NCBI GenBank assembly: GCA_023014365.1 | Contig: JAEBUN010000034.1 | Span: 1-64,000 of the forward strand | DNA: 64,000 bases | Direction: 5' to 3' | Source: Lepiota brunneoincarnata | Taxonomy: Eukaryota > Basidiomycota > Agaricomycetes > Agaricales > Agaricaceae | In this document: piece after piece, positions 1 to 11,360 of the stretch | How positions within the stretch are numbered: the stretch's first letter is position 1 | Layout: each line of letters opens with the position of its first letter | The notes under the pieces: generated by a model | The model's input: only the letters and a program-made list of their open reading frames with translations | The model's database searches: none | What the model was told of the DNA's origin: nothing | Position numbers and translations under genes: made by a program

Positions 1-1461
1 TATAAAGAAGCTCATGGAATTCTCCAGAAAGAACAAGAACCCACCAGAACCAACCAAAGACAACTTCGCTCCCACACCAAACGTACTTAAAAATGCCCAT
101 GAACCTCAACCTCACTCGCCCCCAAACTACTCCCCCTTTTTCCACAACACCTTCGCCAACTTCCTCATCATCCTCCGTCGTCATCGTAAACGATGCAAGC
201 GTCGAACATACTACACTTCAGACAACTCCCGTTCCGGCCCCGTCTCCCTACACCCCCTCTCACACCTTCGCCGCAGCATACGCCTCCCTCAGGGACGAGA
301 CCCCCGACCCCAACAACACCCCAGAACCAACAACCACCCCAGCCGCCTCCCTTAGATACCATACAGCTGGAGTACGACCACATGGACCAGATCACCCTTC
401 TGACGGGATCTGCGCGAGGCTGCCACCGACGGAGCCTTTACGACTAAATTGGAACACACTTCAATTTCAGAATACGACCGACAACTCTGGTACGACTACA
501 CCCACCACGTACGACAGACTAAGGCTCTCGCTACTGTGTACAATACGCAACGTGCCTGGGCAGAATCACTCGAGCGACTTCTCCGCTCAAGATCGGGCCT
601 CATGTCCGAGGTGTCAAAGAACCTACCCAAACGAAATGAGGTACATACCTCGCAGCCCCCCCACCGCAACCATCCCCACCACTACCACAACAACCACTGC
701 TGCTGTCATCACCACCGTCCCCAACAAGGGAAGAAAGTCCACCAGTATCAGAAATCCCTTCAGACTTCTCACCCCCACCAAGGACACCACCCACACCGTC
801 ACCGATAACAACATCCCAATTTGGAACTCCCCCAACCCCATTCACTCGCGAACCAACCCCCGAACCACCGACAGATCGGTCTGCATCCAATGCAGACACA
901 CAGGACACTGGGCCATGGATTGCCCCCAATTTGCCTGCCTCGGATGCAAGCAATATGCCCCAGGGCATTACTCATACGACTGCATCAAATATAGATGCCC
1001 CCACTGCGCTGTCTTCCAACCGCGCCACAAACGGACCGAATGTCCAAGTCGAAAGACTCGACATGCCCCCTACTCCAGAAATCCTACAACCCGTCCCTCG
1101 ACCACTCCCACAACTCACCATCGATACATCAACCTCACCCATGACGATTACTACGAGGAATGCTACGACGATGTGGCAGAATCAAACATTACAGGAGAAC
1201 CATGCGGTTCCTTCTGAAGAAAACCCAATCACCCCACCAGAAGAAAGGATTGAAAGTCCCCATTTCAGACGCCTTCTATATGACATCTTCTATCCAGGAC
1301 AACCCCCATCCCCAGAAACCACCACAGCACTTGATCTTCACAGAACTCCTACCCCCACCTTCTCTCCCGTCATTCCCCCTAGACCAGACTCCACCGACCA
1401 ACCACAGATCGATTACTATGAACCAAACTACCTAGCTGAATACCCGGAAGAAGGAAACTAA
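1..1461 (+). pseudogene. Gag-like protein with three zinc knuckles, partial and frameshifted
   Basis: This is the 3' end of an L3-family retroelement; its 5' end lies outside the window. Coding potential moves between frames (about 193-410, 440-650, 660-1217 and 1195-1461), so I read it as a frameshifted gene. The centre is rich in Pro, Thr and Ser. A cysteine/histidine block at about 882-1052 has three consecutive knuckles: CX2CX4HX4C (CIQCRHTGHWAMDC), CX2CX6HX4C (CLGCKQYAPGHYSYDC) and CX2CX6HX4C (CPHCAVFQPRHKRTEC). Knuckles of this kind bind RNA in retroelement Gag proteins. The reading frame ends at 1461, 37 bp before the LTR, so no pol lies between gag and the 3' LTR. A host CCHC protein next to an unrelated LTR is the alternative. 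Confidence 0.6.
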
Positions 1462-1498
1462 CGAGTTGTATGGAAAACAACTCTAAAAGTGGACCTAA

Positions 1499-1879
1499 TG
1501 TTATCAGAAACCACATCAGAAGGACGGTTATTTTAGTTTACATTCCCATGTCACTATGAAGCAATCAGTAGTGTACATCAGAAGGACTATTATAGTTACG
1601 CCTCATGTTCCTTATCTCTGACTTGTAGTTACTCTGGTCCGGACTATTATAGTAGGAGCACAGCCTCACCGAGAAGTATATAAAGATACAGTACATCACC
1701 TTGTATCTTTATCTTAGTGTTATAAAGTTCTTGCCTCCTATACCTCTTTGCCACAACCGGCTGGACTTATAGTGCTCCGTCGTCTCCAAGTCACGCCTAG
1801 TAGGACAGGACCAAGTCTGTATAGACATCCTGCCACGAACACCGTGCTACTCAAGAGCGAACCCCTAACCCGGGTAATA
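1499..1879 (+). repeat. L3 family LTR (3' LTR or solo)
   Basis: The segment starts TGTTATCAG and ends GGGTAATA. The second copy, inverted at 63646-64000, ends GGGTAACA, giving a TGTTA/TAACA terminal inverted repeat. A TATA-like GTATATAAAG at about 1675 sets the + orientation. Sequence to the right (from 1880) continues the acc1 gene of G1 copy A just after its zinc-cluster region, so L3 inserted into G1. Confidence 0.75.
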
Positions 1880-2349
1880 CTTGTACCTTCGCGGACCATC
1901 CCCGTGTTTCGGCCGGCATTGCGAACGCCCTGGTCACATCCTCACTGACCAGTGAATACCATAAGTTTCTCTGTTCACTATTTTTCCCTTTTCTTATTCT
2001 CTTTATTTTTCTAGATCTGGCTACGTTCGCGCGTGTTGTGTCCTCTAGCTTGGTCAGCCTGGAGGCGAACTGCGTTGCTTACGAGGCTTCGGTGTTTCAC
2101 CACCACCGTGTAGTTTACCAATTCGTCCAGGAGATGCAAGCTACCAGGACTGCCTTGGACGGTAACGACGTGGCTTTTGTAGAGATGGGTATGGCTGACT
2201 CCCTTGAAGACGTCCGGGCATTCTTTGAGTTCGCCAACAACTTTCCGGGGGTCCCGACATACGAGGAATTTGAGGAGCTCAAATCACTTCTCTTCCTCGC
2301 TTTCCCGATGACTCAGGATCCGGAGTCTGTTCTAGAAGACCTTGAGTGA
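1880..2349 (+). pseudogene. acc1, G1 copy A: 3' part of antisense Zn2Cys6-type accessory gene
   Basis: Only the last exons remain; the 5' part is separated by the L3 insertion. From about 1880 the sequence matches the exon following the zinc cluster of copies B and C. An intron of about 60 nt follows, ending in TTTTTCTAG at about 2014. The last exon (to 2349) encodes a conserved domain of about 105 residues containing FFEFANNFPGVPTYEEFEEL. The donor reads ATAAGT here and GTAAGT in copy C, so the splice site is lost through a G-to-A change at a CpG. The 2350-2983 interval holds no ORF I can support, but includes a CCCCCTAG tract resembling the element's polypurine tract. Confidence 0.6.
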
Positions 2350-2983
2350 TCTCTGCGCCTAGTTTACTTCTTGGATGTAGTATATAATCTTGTCATGTAT
2401 ATACATCCCAATAGTCATCTTGTTGTTCCTTGTCTCCTACTGAGTTAAGCTAAACTGTTTCTGACTTTCTTGTCATCTCCTAAAGCTAAGCTAAAGACCT
2501 CCTGGGAGACTCCTAAGCTAGTTTAGGTTGCCAGTCACTTATATACTCATTATATGCCTCTCTGATCTATCAGTGATGTTTATTGACATCTCAGCGCGCC
2601 GTGACCCACAACGCGTAGTGACCCGGTCATCCGTTCTGGTTTTCTTACAAGCCCGGACCCGAACCAGCCTGTACACGGTGTTCGCCGCGAAAAAGGTCAC
2701 GTCAAACAAAACTGAAGCGCCACTTGTGCCACTTGGGGCCCATCTCCCCCTAGCCAAATTGAAATCGGTGCCCTCACCGTTCCATCAGAATCCCTGTGCA
2801 CACTGATAACCGCGAGACCCTGGCGACATGTTACCTAATAAGGCAACTGTGGTTCAGCAAGTCTGTTGAAGGCTGGCTACTCAAGATTACAGGTTTCCTA
2901 GGCCCCTCAGGTCATAAGCTTAGGGTGGAGGGTGCTCTTCATCCACTCGTTATGATTCATCATCACTGCCTACGGCCTTTTCT

Positions 2984-2990
2984 TATAAAA
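2984..2990 (+). promoter_or_regulatory. TATA box of acc2 (copy A)
   Basis: TATAAAA lies 46 bp upstream of the acc2 ATG at 3036. The same box with the same spacing is present in copy C (59914-59920, ATG 59966). This suggests that acc2 has its own promoter on the strand opposite to gag-pol. Confidence 0.55.
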
Positions 2991-3035
2991 GCGAGGGAGT
3001 GACGCCTCATTCTAGCAGACACCCTTTGCAAGAAA

Positions 3036-4382
3036 ATGGCTTCTTCTATCCCCCATCTCCAGGTCGAGCTCGACGATCTCATCAGCAACGCCAAAGGTCG
3101 TCTTCAGCGCCTGCAAAACGGCCAAGTCGCTCGTCCCCTCGTCGAGAAGGCTCTCCTTGCGTTCGACGCCCCTGGGGTATGTCTACTCTTTCCATGCTTC
3201 TCTCGCTGTTTCTAAATCATTTCTAGTCTGCTTATATTGAAGCGTTATCGGAGGATAATGAGGCTATCAAGCTTCATGTCAACCAGGACTACGTCTTCCG
3301 TATCCGCAAGCTCTACAAAATTTACCAAAACAACTACCATTTGTCTTATGAGATGCCCGTGATCTATAAGGCACTCTCTGAATGCTGTAGCCGCATTAAT
3401 CACGTTCGTTCTGAAGAATCCCACAAATCCAGGACTGAAGAGGCTCAGAACCCATCGTCCACGACTGGCTCTACTTCCTCCAACGTTGCCGAAGGCTCTG
3501 CTGTCCCCAAACGCGTAAGCTTAGTGTTCTTTTGGCTCCAATCGTCTCCTCATGTATAAGCTTAGCCTTGCAAAGGTCGCAAGGCCCCTGTCTCTGCTGC
3601 TGTTGTGGTAGACACCGATACCAAGCTTGCTGAGAGTATGACCAGTGCTTCCAACTCCTGAGCAACCGGTGCTGACACGGTAATATAGCTGCTTCTCAAC
3701 CTATTACATTGGCTGAGATAATCGCTCGCCTCCAGGATATGATGGTCGATGAGGAGGTCTCTCAAGCTATCGTCGAAGAGGTTCGTGTAGTCTCGCCTTA
3801 TCGCAAGCGTCGTTTGTCTACCTCCGACGTGGTGTGCCAGCTCCACTCCCCCCAACCACTGATTCTGACTTCCTCCCTCTTTAGGAGACCATCAAAAAGT
3901 CCTCATCGTCTAAAGGCACCGTCCGTCTTCTTCCCTATTGTCAAGTTCCCAATATGAACACTAAACACTGCTGTTATGTCCGGGCTGAACAGGTTCTAGC
4001 CAAAGCCAGCACCAATACTGCTAAGTGCGCCCGTACCGAGTCTGCTTCCGATGAGCGCACCTTTGCAGGCTTATCTGGTGGGCAACTTCTCACTTCTCTT
4101 TGCTAAGCTTAACGGTCCTGACACTTCTCCTGGGCAGCTTGTTTGCTCCAGGAACTCCAAAACCTCCTGTCTCACTCTCACGACAAGTTCGAATCCGAAT
4201 CTCGCGGTGACGACGCTCGGTCAGTCAAATGCAACCTCAATTCGCTCAGCCAGGACTTCATCGATGCTATTCCCTCGCTCAAAGCCAACTTAAAGAGGTT
4301 CCAATTCCTCATTCAAGAGCGCATCCATCTCAAAAGCCTTTTGCGCAACCTTTCCGACTTGGACAAGTCCTCCCCCGCTTAA
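3036..4382 (+). pseudogene. acc2, G1 copy A: intron-containing antisense accessory gene
   Basis: Function unknown. Exon 1 is 3036-3176 (47 codons, hydrophilic and helical). An intron GTATGT..CTAG follows, then exon 2 3227-3514 (96 codons, ending Pro-Lys-Arg), an intron 3515-3565, and exon 3 from 3566. Splicing joins PKR to PCKGRK (PRKGCK in copy C), giving a basic, nuclear-localisation-like patch. Later exons cover about 3690-3830, 3885-4075 and 4141-4382, ending in a leucine-rich helical C-terminus (FIDAIPSLKANLKRFQFLI). A TGA in exon 3 corresponds to CAA in copy C, both explained by an ancestral CGA. The gene converges on pol: its stop at 4382 and the pol stop at 4459 face each other across about 76 bp. 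No family recognised. Confidence 0.6.
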
Positions 4383-4458
4383 GCTTAATGCTTTTACAGT
4401 CCCCAGGATAGTGTTCCTTCGATAAGTAGATAGTTCTGTCCACAATATCAGGTTTTTT

Positions 4459-7400
4459 CTATCCCTCCAACTCTTCTGGCTCCCATCTGTCACTAGGCTC
4501 ATCCTCAGTAGTCTCCTCCAGGGTCTTCAGTCCCTCTGGCAACAGATCTAACATCTCTTGTAACTCCAGCGGCAACGGCATATGTTTTCTGGCTAAGTAG
4601 GGAATTACTCTGAACGCCGCCACTTTATTCTGCCATACAGAGCCATCCAACTCTGCCAGGATATATGATCCTCCCTTCGATCTAGATATGACCACCATGG
4701 GTCCTAGATACCTGGGTTTCATCTTCCTGTCTGCTGAGCTCTCTATAGCTGTGTTTCTCACTAATACTAAATCTCCCGTGCCGAAGCGATAATCTTTTAT
4801 CTTATGCGCTGCTTGTCATTCCATCTCCCAAGCCTTGCTAAGCTTAGTGTCTGAAACACGCTGACGCACCTCCTCAACATGCCGAACATGTTTTGCCAAA
4901 GCCTGAGCTCGGTATCCTATCAACTCGGCCGTGGTTAAGTACTTATTTGGTAGTTGTACTAGCCAAGTGGCCTCTTTGACATCCAGAGGTAGCATCGGGT
5001 GCACTCCGGTTACCAGAAAGTACGGGGAACACCCCATTCCTTTTCTAATGGTTATCCAATCTGCCCACATAACGTGCGGTAGGTGCCAATACCACTTTTT
5101 GACATCTCCATCTGTAGCTTTGTACAACATTTGCCGCACATCCCAGTGGGCTCTTTCAATAATCCCGTTCGCTTTGGAATTGTAAGGAGATATCGTTACT
5201 CCTTTTATCCCATATTTTTCTTCCAGCCATTGAACAGCTTTCTTAAATGGAGAACCGTTGTCCGTGACAATCTTCACTATACAGCCCCATCGGCAAATGA
5301 TATCTTCAAATAACCACTGTGCAATCGAACTAGCATTCTCTTTTCTCAAAGCTTTTGCCTCCATCCAGGATGACAGTCCACACCTTCCATGCACAATATA
5401 ACTACACCCATTAGAACTTGGCGTCATATGTAGTGTGTCCACATGTAGCACTTGGAATATCGACGGCATGGGCGTTACTATTGGTGGCATCTCGATGATC
5501 GCCTTTTGCTGTTGCTGGCATAGATGGCACGATTGCACATACCAAGTTACGTCTCCTTCAACTTCCGGCCACCAGAACCTCTGCGTTATAAGCTTAGTGG
5601 TTGCGTATATTCCCCTGTGTCCTAGGAAGTCGTGGCTGGCTCGCAACATATACATACGTTGCTCCTTATCCACTACTAGCTGATGCTGACCACTAGGGCT
5701 CATCCTATACAGTCTCCCCTCTTCATCCAAGAAGAAATGCTCCACCATATGCTTAAGCTTACGCAGATCTGGCTCATCCAAGCCTTCAGCTGCGCTACTG
5801 CCCCCTGTTTTCAGGTATTCCCTGACTTTGGGTATTCTTTTGTCCTGTATTCGCGCTGTATCTGTCCTGCACGACTCATCATATGCTTCCTCTATCTCGG
5901 TCGACTTTTCCTCTTCGAAATCTGGCACTAGCCTGACATCTGTCATTAAGCTTAGTACTTGTCGATGGTTTTCTGGACAGGCTGGGTCTTCTATAACCCT
6001 AAGCTTAGCCTGTTGTTCATCCAAGTACTCTTCCCAAGCTTGATCCAGCTCATACTCAAAATCATACACATCACGCGCCAGACCCTGGTTGAAGCCAGAG
6101 CGACTGTCAATCTCATCACAGAAGGCTTCCAAGGGTAACGGATCTGCAGCCCCCGGATCTTCTTTGATCAACTCGAACTCCTCTCCCTCGTCCTCGGATC
6201 CGTCGTCGAAACAACGGGCTGTCTCATCACCGGGATAGTAACGTCGTCTGGACAGTCCATCCGGCCCAAATGTCTTTCCTTCTTTGTGTACTAGCGTGAA
6301 GTGGAACGATCTAATGAAGTCCACCCAACGGTTTACAGTAGCGTTCAGGAGTTTTCCTGGGTTGTTTAACATCCCAAAGAGAAACTTCGCGTCTGTTTCC
6401 ACTACTAGATTTCTCGATCCCCACAATAAATATTTCTCCTGTTCCAGCACCATTCTTAAGCCGCATAGCTCTCACTTGGGCTGAGAATACCTCTGCTGTC
6501 TCTCGTCCAATAATATTGACCCAAACTTCGCATAATGTATAAGCTTAGCGTCTTCTCCATCTCGCTGATATATGTAGTATCCCACCGCCCTCCATGAGGT
6601 ATCCACGGCTACTACTATGGGTTGTTTACTCGGGAATTTGGGGTTCCTGGTTGGGAAACAGCGTTGAATCGCATCTTTCAGCTCCTGCTGTGCTTTCCGT
6701 TCATTTTCTCCCCATTCAAACTCTTGCCCTTTCTTAAGCTTTTCGTATAGAGGTGCAGCAATGGCTATGAACTTCAGGATATGATTCCTGCAGCGCGTAG
6801 CTGTTCCTAGAAAACCCCTTAGCTTGGAGACATTCTCGCAATCCCCCCATCTTAATATCTTCCCAATGGTGTCTGTGGCAGGCAACCGTCCTTTATAAGA
6901 GCATTCAAAACCCACTACAGTGATTTCATCAGCGCAGATAGTCGTCTTGGGCCCAGAGAAGGTTCCTCCTACGTATTTCATCCTCTGTAGAATCCTATTG
7001 ACCATCTGCATGTGTTCCCATACAAATCATTGGATCCCTGGGTTTTCTTTCAGCGTCTCTTCCGTGCCATCTGGCAACTCATATCTAGTTTTGGGTCCTC
7101 TGATAGGTACATCATCTATGTACGGCATCGTGTATTCTGGTATCTCACTGGTTAGGATCGCTGTTACATCCTCATGAAATATAGGCACTGAATTGGTCCA
7201 TCCCATGGGTAACGTCACTAAGCGTAGCGCTCCAAAAGGCGTCTGGAACGTTGTTAAGTCCCAAGACGACTCAGCTAACAGTCGTTCGTCATAGCCAACA
7301 TATAGATCCAGAATGCCTCCGCAAGCTCTGCCTGCGAAGTGCATTGCCAAATCTTCCGTTGCTGGCGGCAGTCCTGAATGCGCTATCGTCACTTTGTTCA

Positions 7401-8240
7401 GCGGTTCCAAGCTGTGTACCAGTCTCAAACTTTTCCCATCTTTCTTCACCACACAGAACCATCTGGATCTATAGGATGAGTTCGACGGCTCGTATACACC
7501 AGCACTAATCTTTCTCTTTATAATGGCACAAACTTCATCATAGATCGCTGGTGGAATCGGAATGGGCTTCTCAACCCACGGAGTATGTTCTACCGTCGGT
7601 ATCTCGATCGGCGGGAAGAAATCTTCCCTAAAACATCCCTTTTCCTCATCTGTCCAGGCGAATGCCTTTTCTTGAAGCATCATGATGTGGTGCATCAGCT
7701 TTCTTTCCTCTGGCCACAAGAAATCCCCTGCATGGGCTTCGTCCAGCTTAAGCTTACGCTCCTCCATATATCTGCCTGTCGGGACAAACTCTGGAGGATG
7801 CACGCTAAGCTCAGGCATTTCTGCCAGTGGGTCCCCTTTTATTTCTTGTTTTATCCTGAATCTCTCCGGTAGATCACCCAACACTGGCCTCACTTTTAAG
7901 GCTACTGGTTTATATTTCTTCCCAGCCAGGCATTGTACCGTATCTTCGTCATCTTCTTCTGTTTCGAAGACAGTTATTCCCTGGTCCTCTGTGCCCTGCG
8001 CGTTGGCTATGCGTCCTAGGCACAATAACGCCGTCGCTTTATCTTCTTGTGGACAGTCCTCATCGCGTATGACTCGGTCAATGAACATTAGCTGTAGCTC
8101 GGCCTCTGAGAAGCTTCCTTTTGCTAAGCTTAGTGTTTGTGCGACGACAGGGCCCTTCTCATCATCATAGTCTATTATACAAGCCACCTCTCCTTGTCCC
8201 TCGGTCAACTCATCGAGGTTTCTTGAAAATTTTGACTGTT
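4459..8240 (-). pseudogene. pol: G1 copy A pol: reverse transcriptase, RNase H, integrase
   Basis: One frame runs 8240 to 4459 with three in-frame TGA codons (7027-7029, 6472-6474, 4816-4818). Order: an N-terminal linker; RT with the catalytic YIDD at 7111-7122; RNase H-like region (about 7000-6200); integrase with an HHCC zinc region (GHRG..CHLCQQ, about 5640-5510) and a DDE core (HVDTLH, VTDNGSPF, GIIERAH, about 5450-5130); then a C-terminal tail to 4459. No chromodomain is evident. The frame is -1 relative to pro. Sister copies show that the stops derive from CGA codons. It makes cDNA and inserts it; this copy is inactive unless stops are read through. Confidence 0.9.
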
Positions 8241-9403
8241 TTCCCTAAGCTTAGGAGGATTACACTCTCCTTGAGCATAAGTTGGTAACACAGCCCTTTC
8301 TCTGGTATTTGGGTCCGTAATAACCAAGGTTTGCTTGCCACTGGCGCTATTCCTGACTTCGCTAGCCGTCATTACATCAAAGGGTCGTCCCAGGAGTACT
8401 CGATACGCGGGGTTACGAACGATGTGAACTTGCAAATAGATTGTGACTCCCCCGCAGGTAAAGCCTACGTTCTTTGCCAATCCACAAGTCTTTTCAACCT
8501 GCCCATTCGCACTCTGCAAATTTATCGTAGTATCTGGGTCCCAAGAAACTTGACATGCAATCGCCGCTTCCTGACTCATGGAGACGATCTGTGACCCGCT
8601 ATCTAGCAAGGCCTCTTCCTGCCGAATCCCATTTATCAGAGTTGGCACTACTCTCAACGGCTCGCATTCTTTCGCAATAAACACTTGCCGTCCCCTGTCT
8701 CTTTGGGGCAGTGACTCCAAGTACTGCATGATTGTATCCTGAGCTACCCAGGCTTGGGTTGCCAAGCCTTCTTGGAGCACCGTATCATACTTCCGAGTGC
8801 CGTCTGCTAGCTCCGTTATCATGACTTGTACTGGCCCACTATTAATCTCTATATCTTCTGTATCATCGTCCCAGGGCCCTACTCCTGCTATTAAGCTTTG
8901 ACTCGTGGGTACCCGTTTTCTCATAATGCGCTCCCTATAAGCGTTCCTGTATATCGGTGACAATGCCAAGAGTTCTCCATGCGATACTGAGGCTTCTCGC
9001 TTCAATACCCTGCTGAGTACTTCCTCCACATCGACACTCCTCTCTATAGGGGCCTGGTGCTTATACGCAGGCTCCTTCTTAGATGGTTCCATCCTTCTGA
9101 CAGGCAACGGTGGCACCTCAACGACCGGGCGCAGTGGTTTCACATTTCTATATGGTAATTCCCCTGCTGCGGCACGCACTGGTTCCTCTGTTGTCTGCCC
9201 TATTTCCTCATTTTCTGATTCTTCTGATCGCTCGGAATCCGACGCGTCCTCAGGAGTCTGTCCTCTGGCGAAGGCGACCTTCTTCTTCAGAGCCGGCTCC
9301 TTCCTCGAACCCTTTAGAAACCCGACTCCGAGTTCCAAGTCTTCGCGCCACTCCTGGTGTCCAAATACTGGCTTGCCAAGGGCGTACCATCCGTCAAACC
9401 ACT
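8205..9403 (-). CDS. G1 copy A protease region (pro)
   Basis: Open to 8205 without stops. An acidic and proline-rich N-terminal half is followed by a retropepsin-like domain with the active-site motif LLDSGSQIVSM (about 8600) and a C-terminal LLGRPF motif (about 8390). One active-site Asp per chain means it works as a dimer, cleaving the polyprotein. It overlaps the gag end (9314) in the -1 frame, but I found no clear slippery heptamer in that overlap, so the join could instead be an old indel. Copy B has lost about 390 bp here. Confidence 0.75.
8226..8232 (-). promoter_or_regulatory. Predicted -1 ribosomal frameshift site between pro and pol
   Basis: In the pro frame the mRNA reads CAA AAT TTT CAA, giving the heptamer A AAT TTT (X XXY YYZ). 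A -1 slip moves ribosomes into the pol frame. The pol frame is closed by TAG just upstream and the pro frame ends at TGA 8205-8207, so the shift must occur within this short overlap. Copy B has A AAT TTA at 38105-38111, also canonical. Confidence 0.65.
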
Positions 9404-11319
9404 AAGCTTAGCCTGTATCTGGGCCAATTGCTCAGCCAAAGACTGTATCTCAACATTATCATCCTTTCTGGTCATAAGCTTAACCTTTGGGGCACTCCCG
9501 GCGTGGATGGCAACTGTCTCCAACATTTCGATGCGCTGCTTCAGACGGCGGACTTCTTCTTCCGCTGGTGACCTTTGGTTTTCTGACCTCAGGAACGCTC
9601 TCTGTGCAAACACCGCTGACGTTGGCACTTGCGGTAACTCAGGCTCAACCTCCGGCAGTTCTGGTATCTGAACGAAGAGTTGTCCCTTTGTCACATAGTA
9701 CTTTGCCACTTTCTCTTTAATAGGCCCTTCTCCTCGAGGGATACTCGAGCCATCTCCCATATATATTTTGTTCCCTTCGACTCTAATTCGGCCAGCTTGT
9801 TTATCTGCCTCCATGTCTGGGCAGAATAACCAACTATGCCCTAATAACCAGCAGTAGAAACACTTGCGGTCGGAAAGCGACCCTGCCGACCCACTTCCGG
9901 TCTTCCTCTGAGCGTGATTATAACCGGCATGATTATGTCCTTCTTTCGCCAAACTCTCTAAGTATGATTTTAAAGTATGCCCCTGGATATTCATGAGGTC
10001 CTTAAGCTCAGCGAGACCGCCTGCCATCTGCGAGACTTCATCCTGAAACTTCTGTTTTAAGCTTTGCAGCTCTCGCTTTACTACAGGGTCATAAGTCCCT
10101 GTTCCGGACGTCGCAGGTGGATGGCTCATTGATGCCGAGTTCACCGGCCTTGAATCCTGATGAAGGGATCGCATAAGTGTTTTGCCAATCGAAATTTCGA
10201 CAGCTTTATCCACGACAATCCTCCAATCATAGGGGTCCTCTTCACGTAAATCCTTCGCAGTTAGTGCCGACCCATCGCTCGCGGTTCTATGCACCCCAGT
10301 GATCGCTAATCTCGCATTGAGTACGTCCTGGAACACGGAGTCCAGTGCGCTCATAAATAACTCGACTAGCTCTCAGTTTGAGACTACCGCCGGCGACTTC
10401 AGGCACTTCTCTGCTTCTAGAATGAATTGCCTTTTGAAGTCCAAGACTCTATGCTCCTCATTCATTGCAATGCCTCTACTCTCTGCGCAGAGTTCCCTCA
10501 ATCGTTGCACTGAGCCCTGCTCGGCTGCCACAGTCTCGGGATACTCTTTCTTCAATCTCTCTACGAAGCCTGTCCAGCTTCCTGCTGGGAACTCCACAAA
10601 ACTCATCCACTCTTCACGGATATCCTGGTCCACATATGACACTGCCCAATTTATCCTTTCTGCATCGTCCGTCGTCTTCGTTATCGTGAAGAGCCGTTCA
10701 AGCGTCCAGAGATAATTTCTCAATGTCTGTGGTTTTGATGCATCCCATCTGGGAGCATTATTGCTAAAGGGAATTGGCATACACTCGTGTCCCATTTTAC
10801 TAGCTGTAGTCATCGTAGACGGTGTAGTTTGGTTTGTCTGTACAGTCAGAGTTGACTGTGATATCTGTGGTACCGTAGAGGCACCAGGAGGGTTCGTATG
10901 AAACGAGTTTTGGTTTGTAAACGCTAAGCTTAGTGTAGGAACGGTCTGACCGTCCTGGCTTTTGGTGTGCAGAATATGCGCTATGTTGCGAGCTGAGGCT
11001 GGAAGCCTTATAGTAATTCTGGGAGCAGTAGAGGTCGGCGGTGCGACTTCTCTCGATACTGCAACTGCTGAACCACTCGCTGTGTTCGCAGCTAAAGAGT
11101 TAACGGGATCTTTTTGCTTTCGAGAGGTACTAGCGGCGATGAGGCCTTCAGAACCTTCTGGACGATTGGAATTCCGAGTAGTTCTCTGTTTTGGGGGGTC
11201 GACCTTCCTGAGACTGTTCTCGAAGGACGTTTTGGGTGACTTTACGGTCTTTGCTTGAACCTTTTTCTGCTTCGCAGGTGAAAGGCGGGCCAGTGTCCAA
11301 GACTTTTGGTGTTTATCTC
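9314..11319 (-). pseudogene. gag: G1 copy A gag
   Basis: Codons from the first good ATG (10813) to the stop at 9314 form one frame, broken only by TGA at 10373-10375. Copy B has CGA there. A capsid-like helical region (about 10750-10150) is followed by a CX2CX4HX4C knuckle, CFYCWLLGHSWLFC (about 9860-9820), which should bind element RNA. A Glu/Pro-rich tail with a coiled-coil-like segment follows. The frame stays open upstream to about 11319, next to the PBS, without an ATG; this extension is rich in Thr, Gln and Pro and may be leader or use another start. Copy B lacks about 490 bp of it. Confidence 0.8.
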
Positions 11320-11340
11320 GTGAAATTCAACTGAAAACCC

Positions 11341-11358
11341 CCCTCACGGTGGGCTCCA
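11341..11358 (-). promoter_or_regulatory. G1 primer binding site
   Basis: Two bases after the 5' LTR, the minus strand reads TGGAGCCCACCGTGAGG. The leading TGG complements the CCA end of a tRNA. Copy B has the same site with CpG changes. Confidence 0.65.
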
Positions 11359-11360
11359 GA

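Noticed and set aside
14..447. Several overlapping proline-rich ORFs at the left edge
   Set aside because: Low-complexity composition opens all frames; only the frame segments that lead into the zinc knuckles are counted.
168..968. Glycine-rich ORFs on the minus strand opposite the gag-like gene
   Set aside because: Mirror of Pro/Thr codons on the other strand; no motif.
7682..8170. 162-codon + strand ORF antisense to G1 pol (also 37561-38049)
   Set aside because: Present in two copies only because pol is; Ser-rich shadow without domain, start context or introns.
9314..9403. Second frameshift site between gag and pro in G1
   Set aside because: Frames overlap suitably, but no canonical heptamer is visible and copy B is deleted there.
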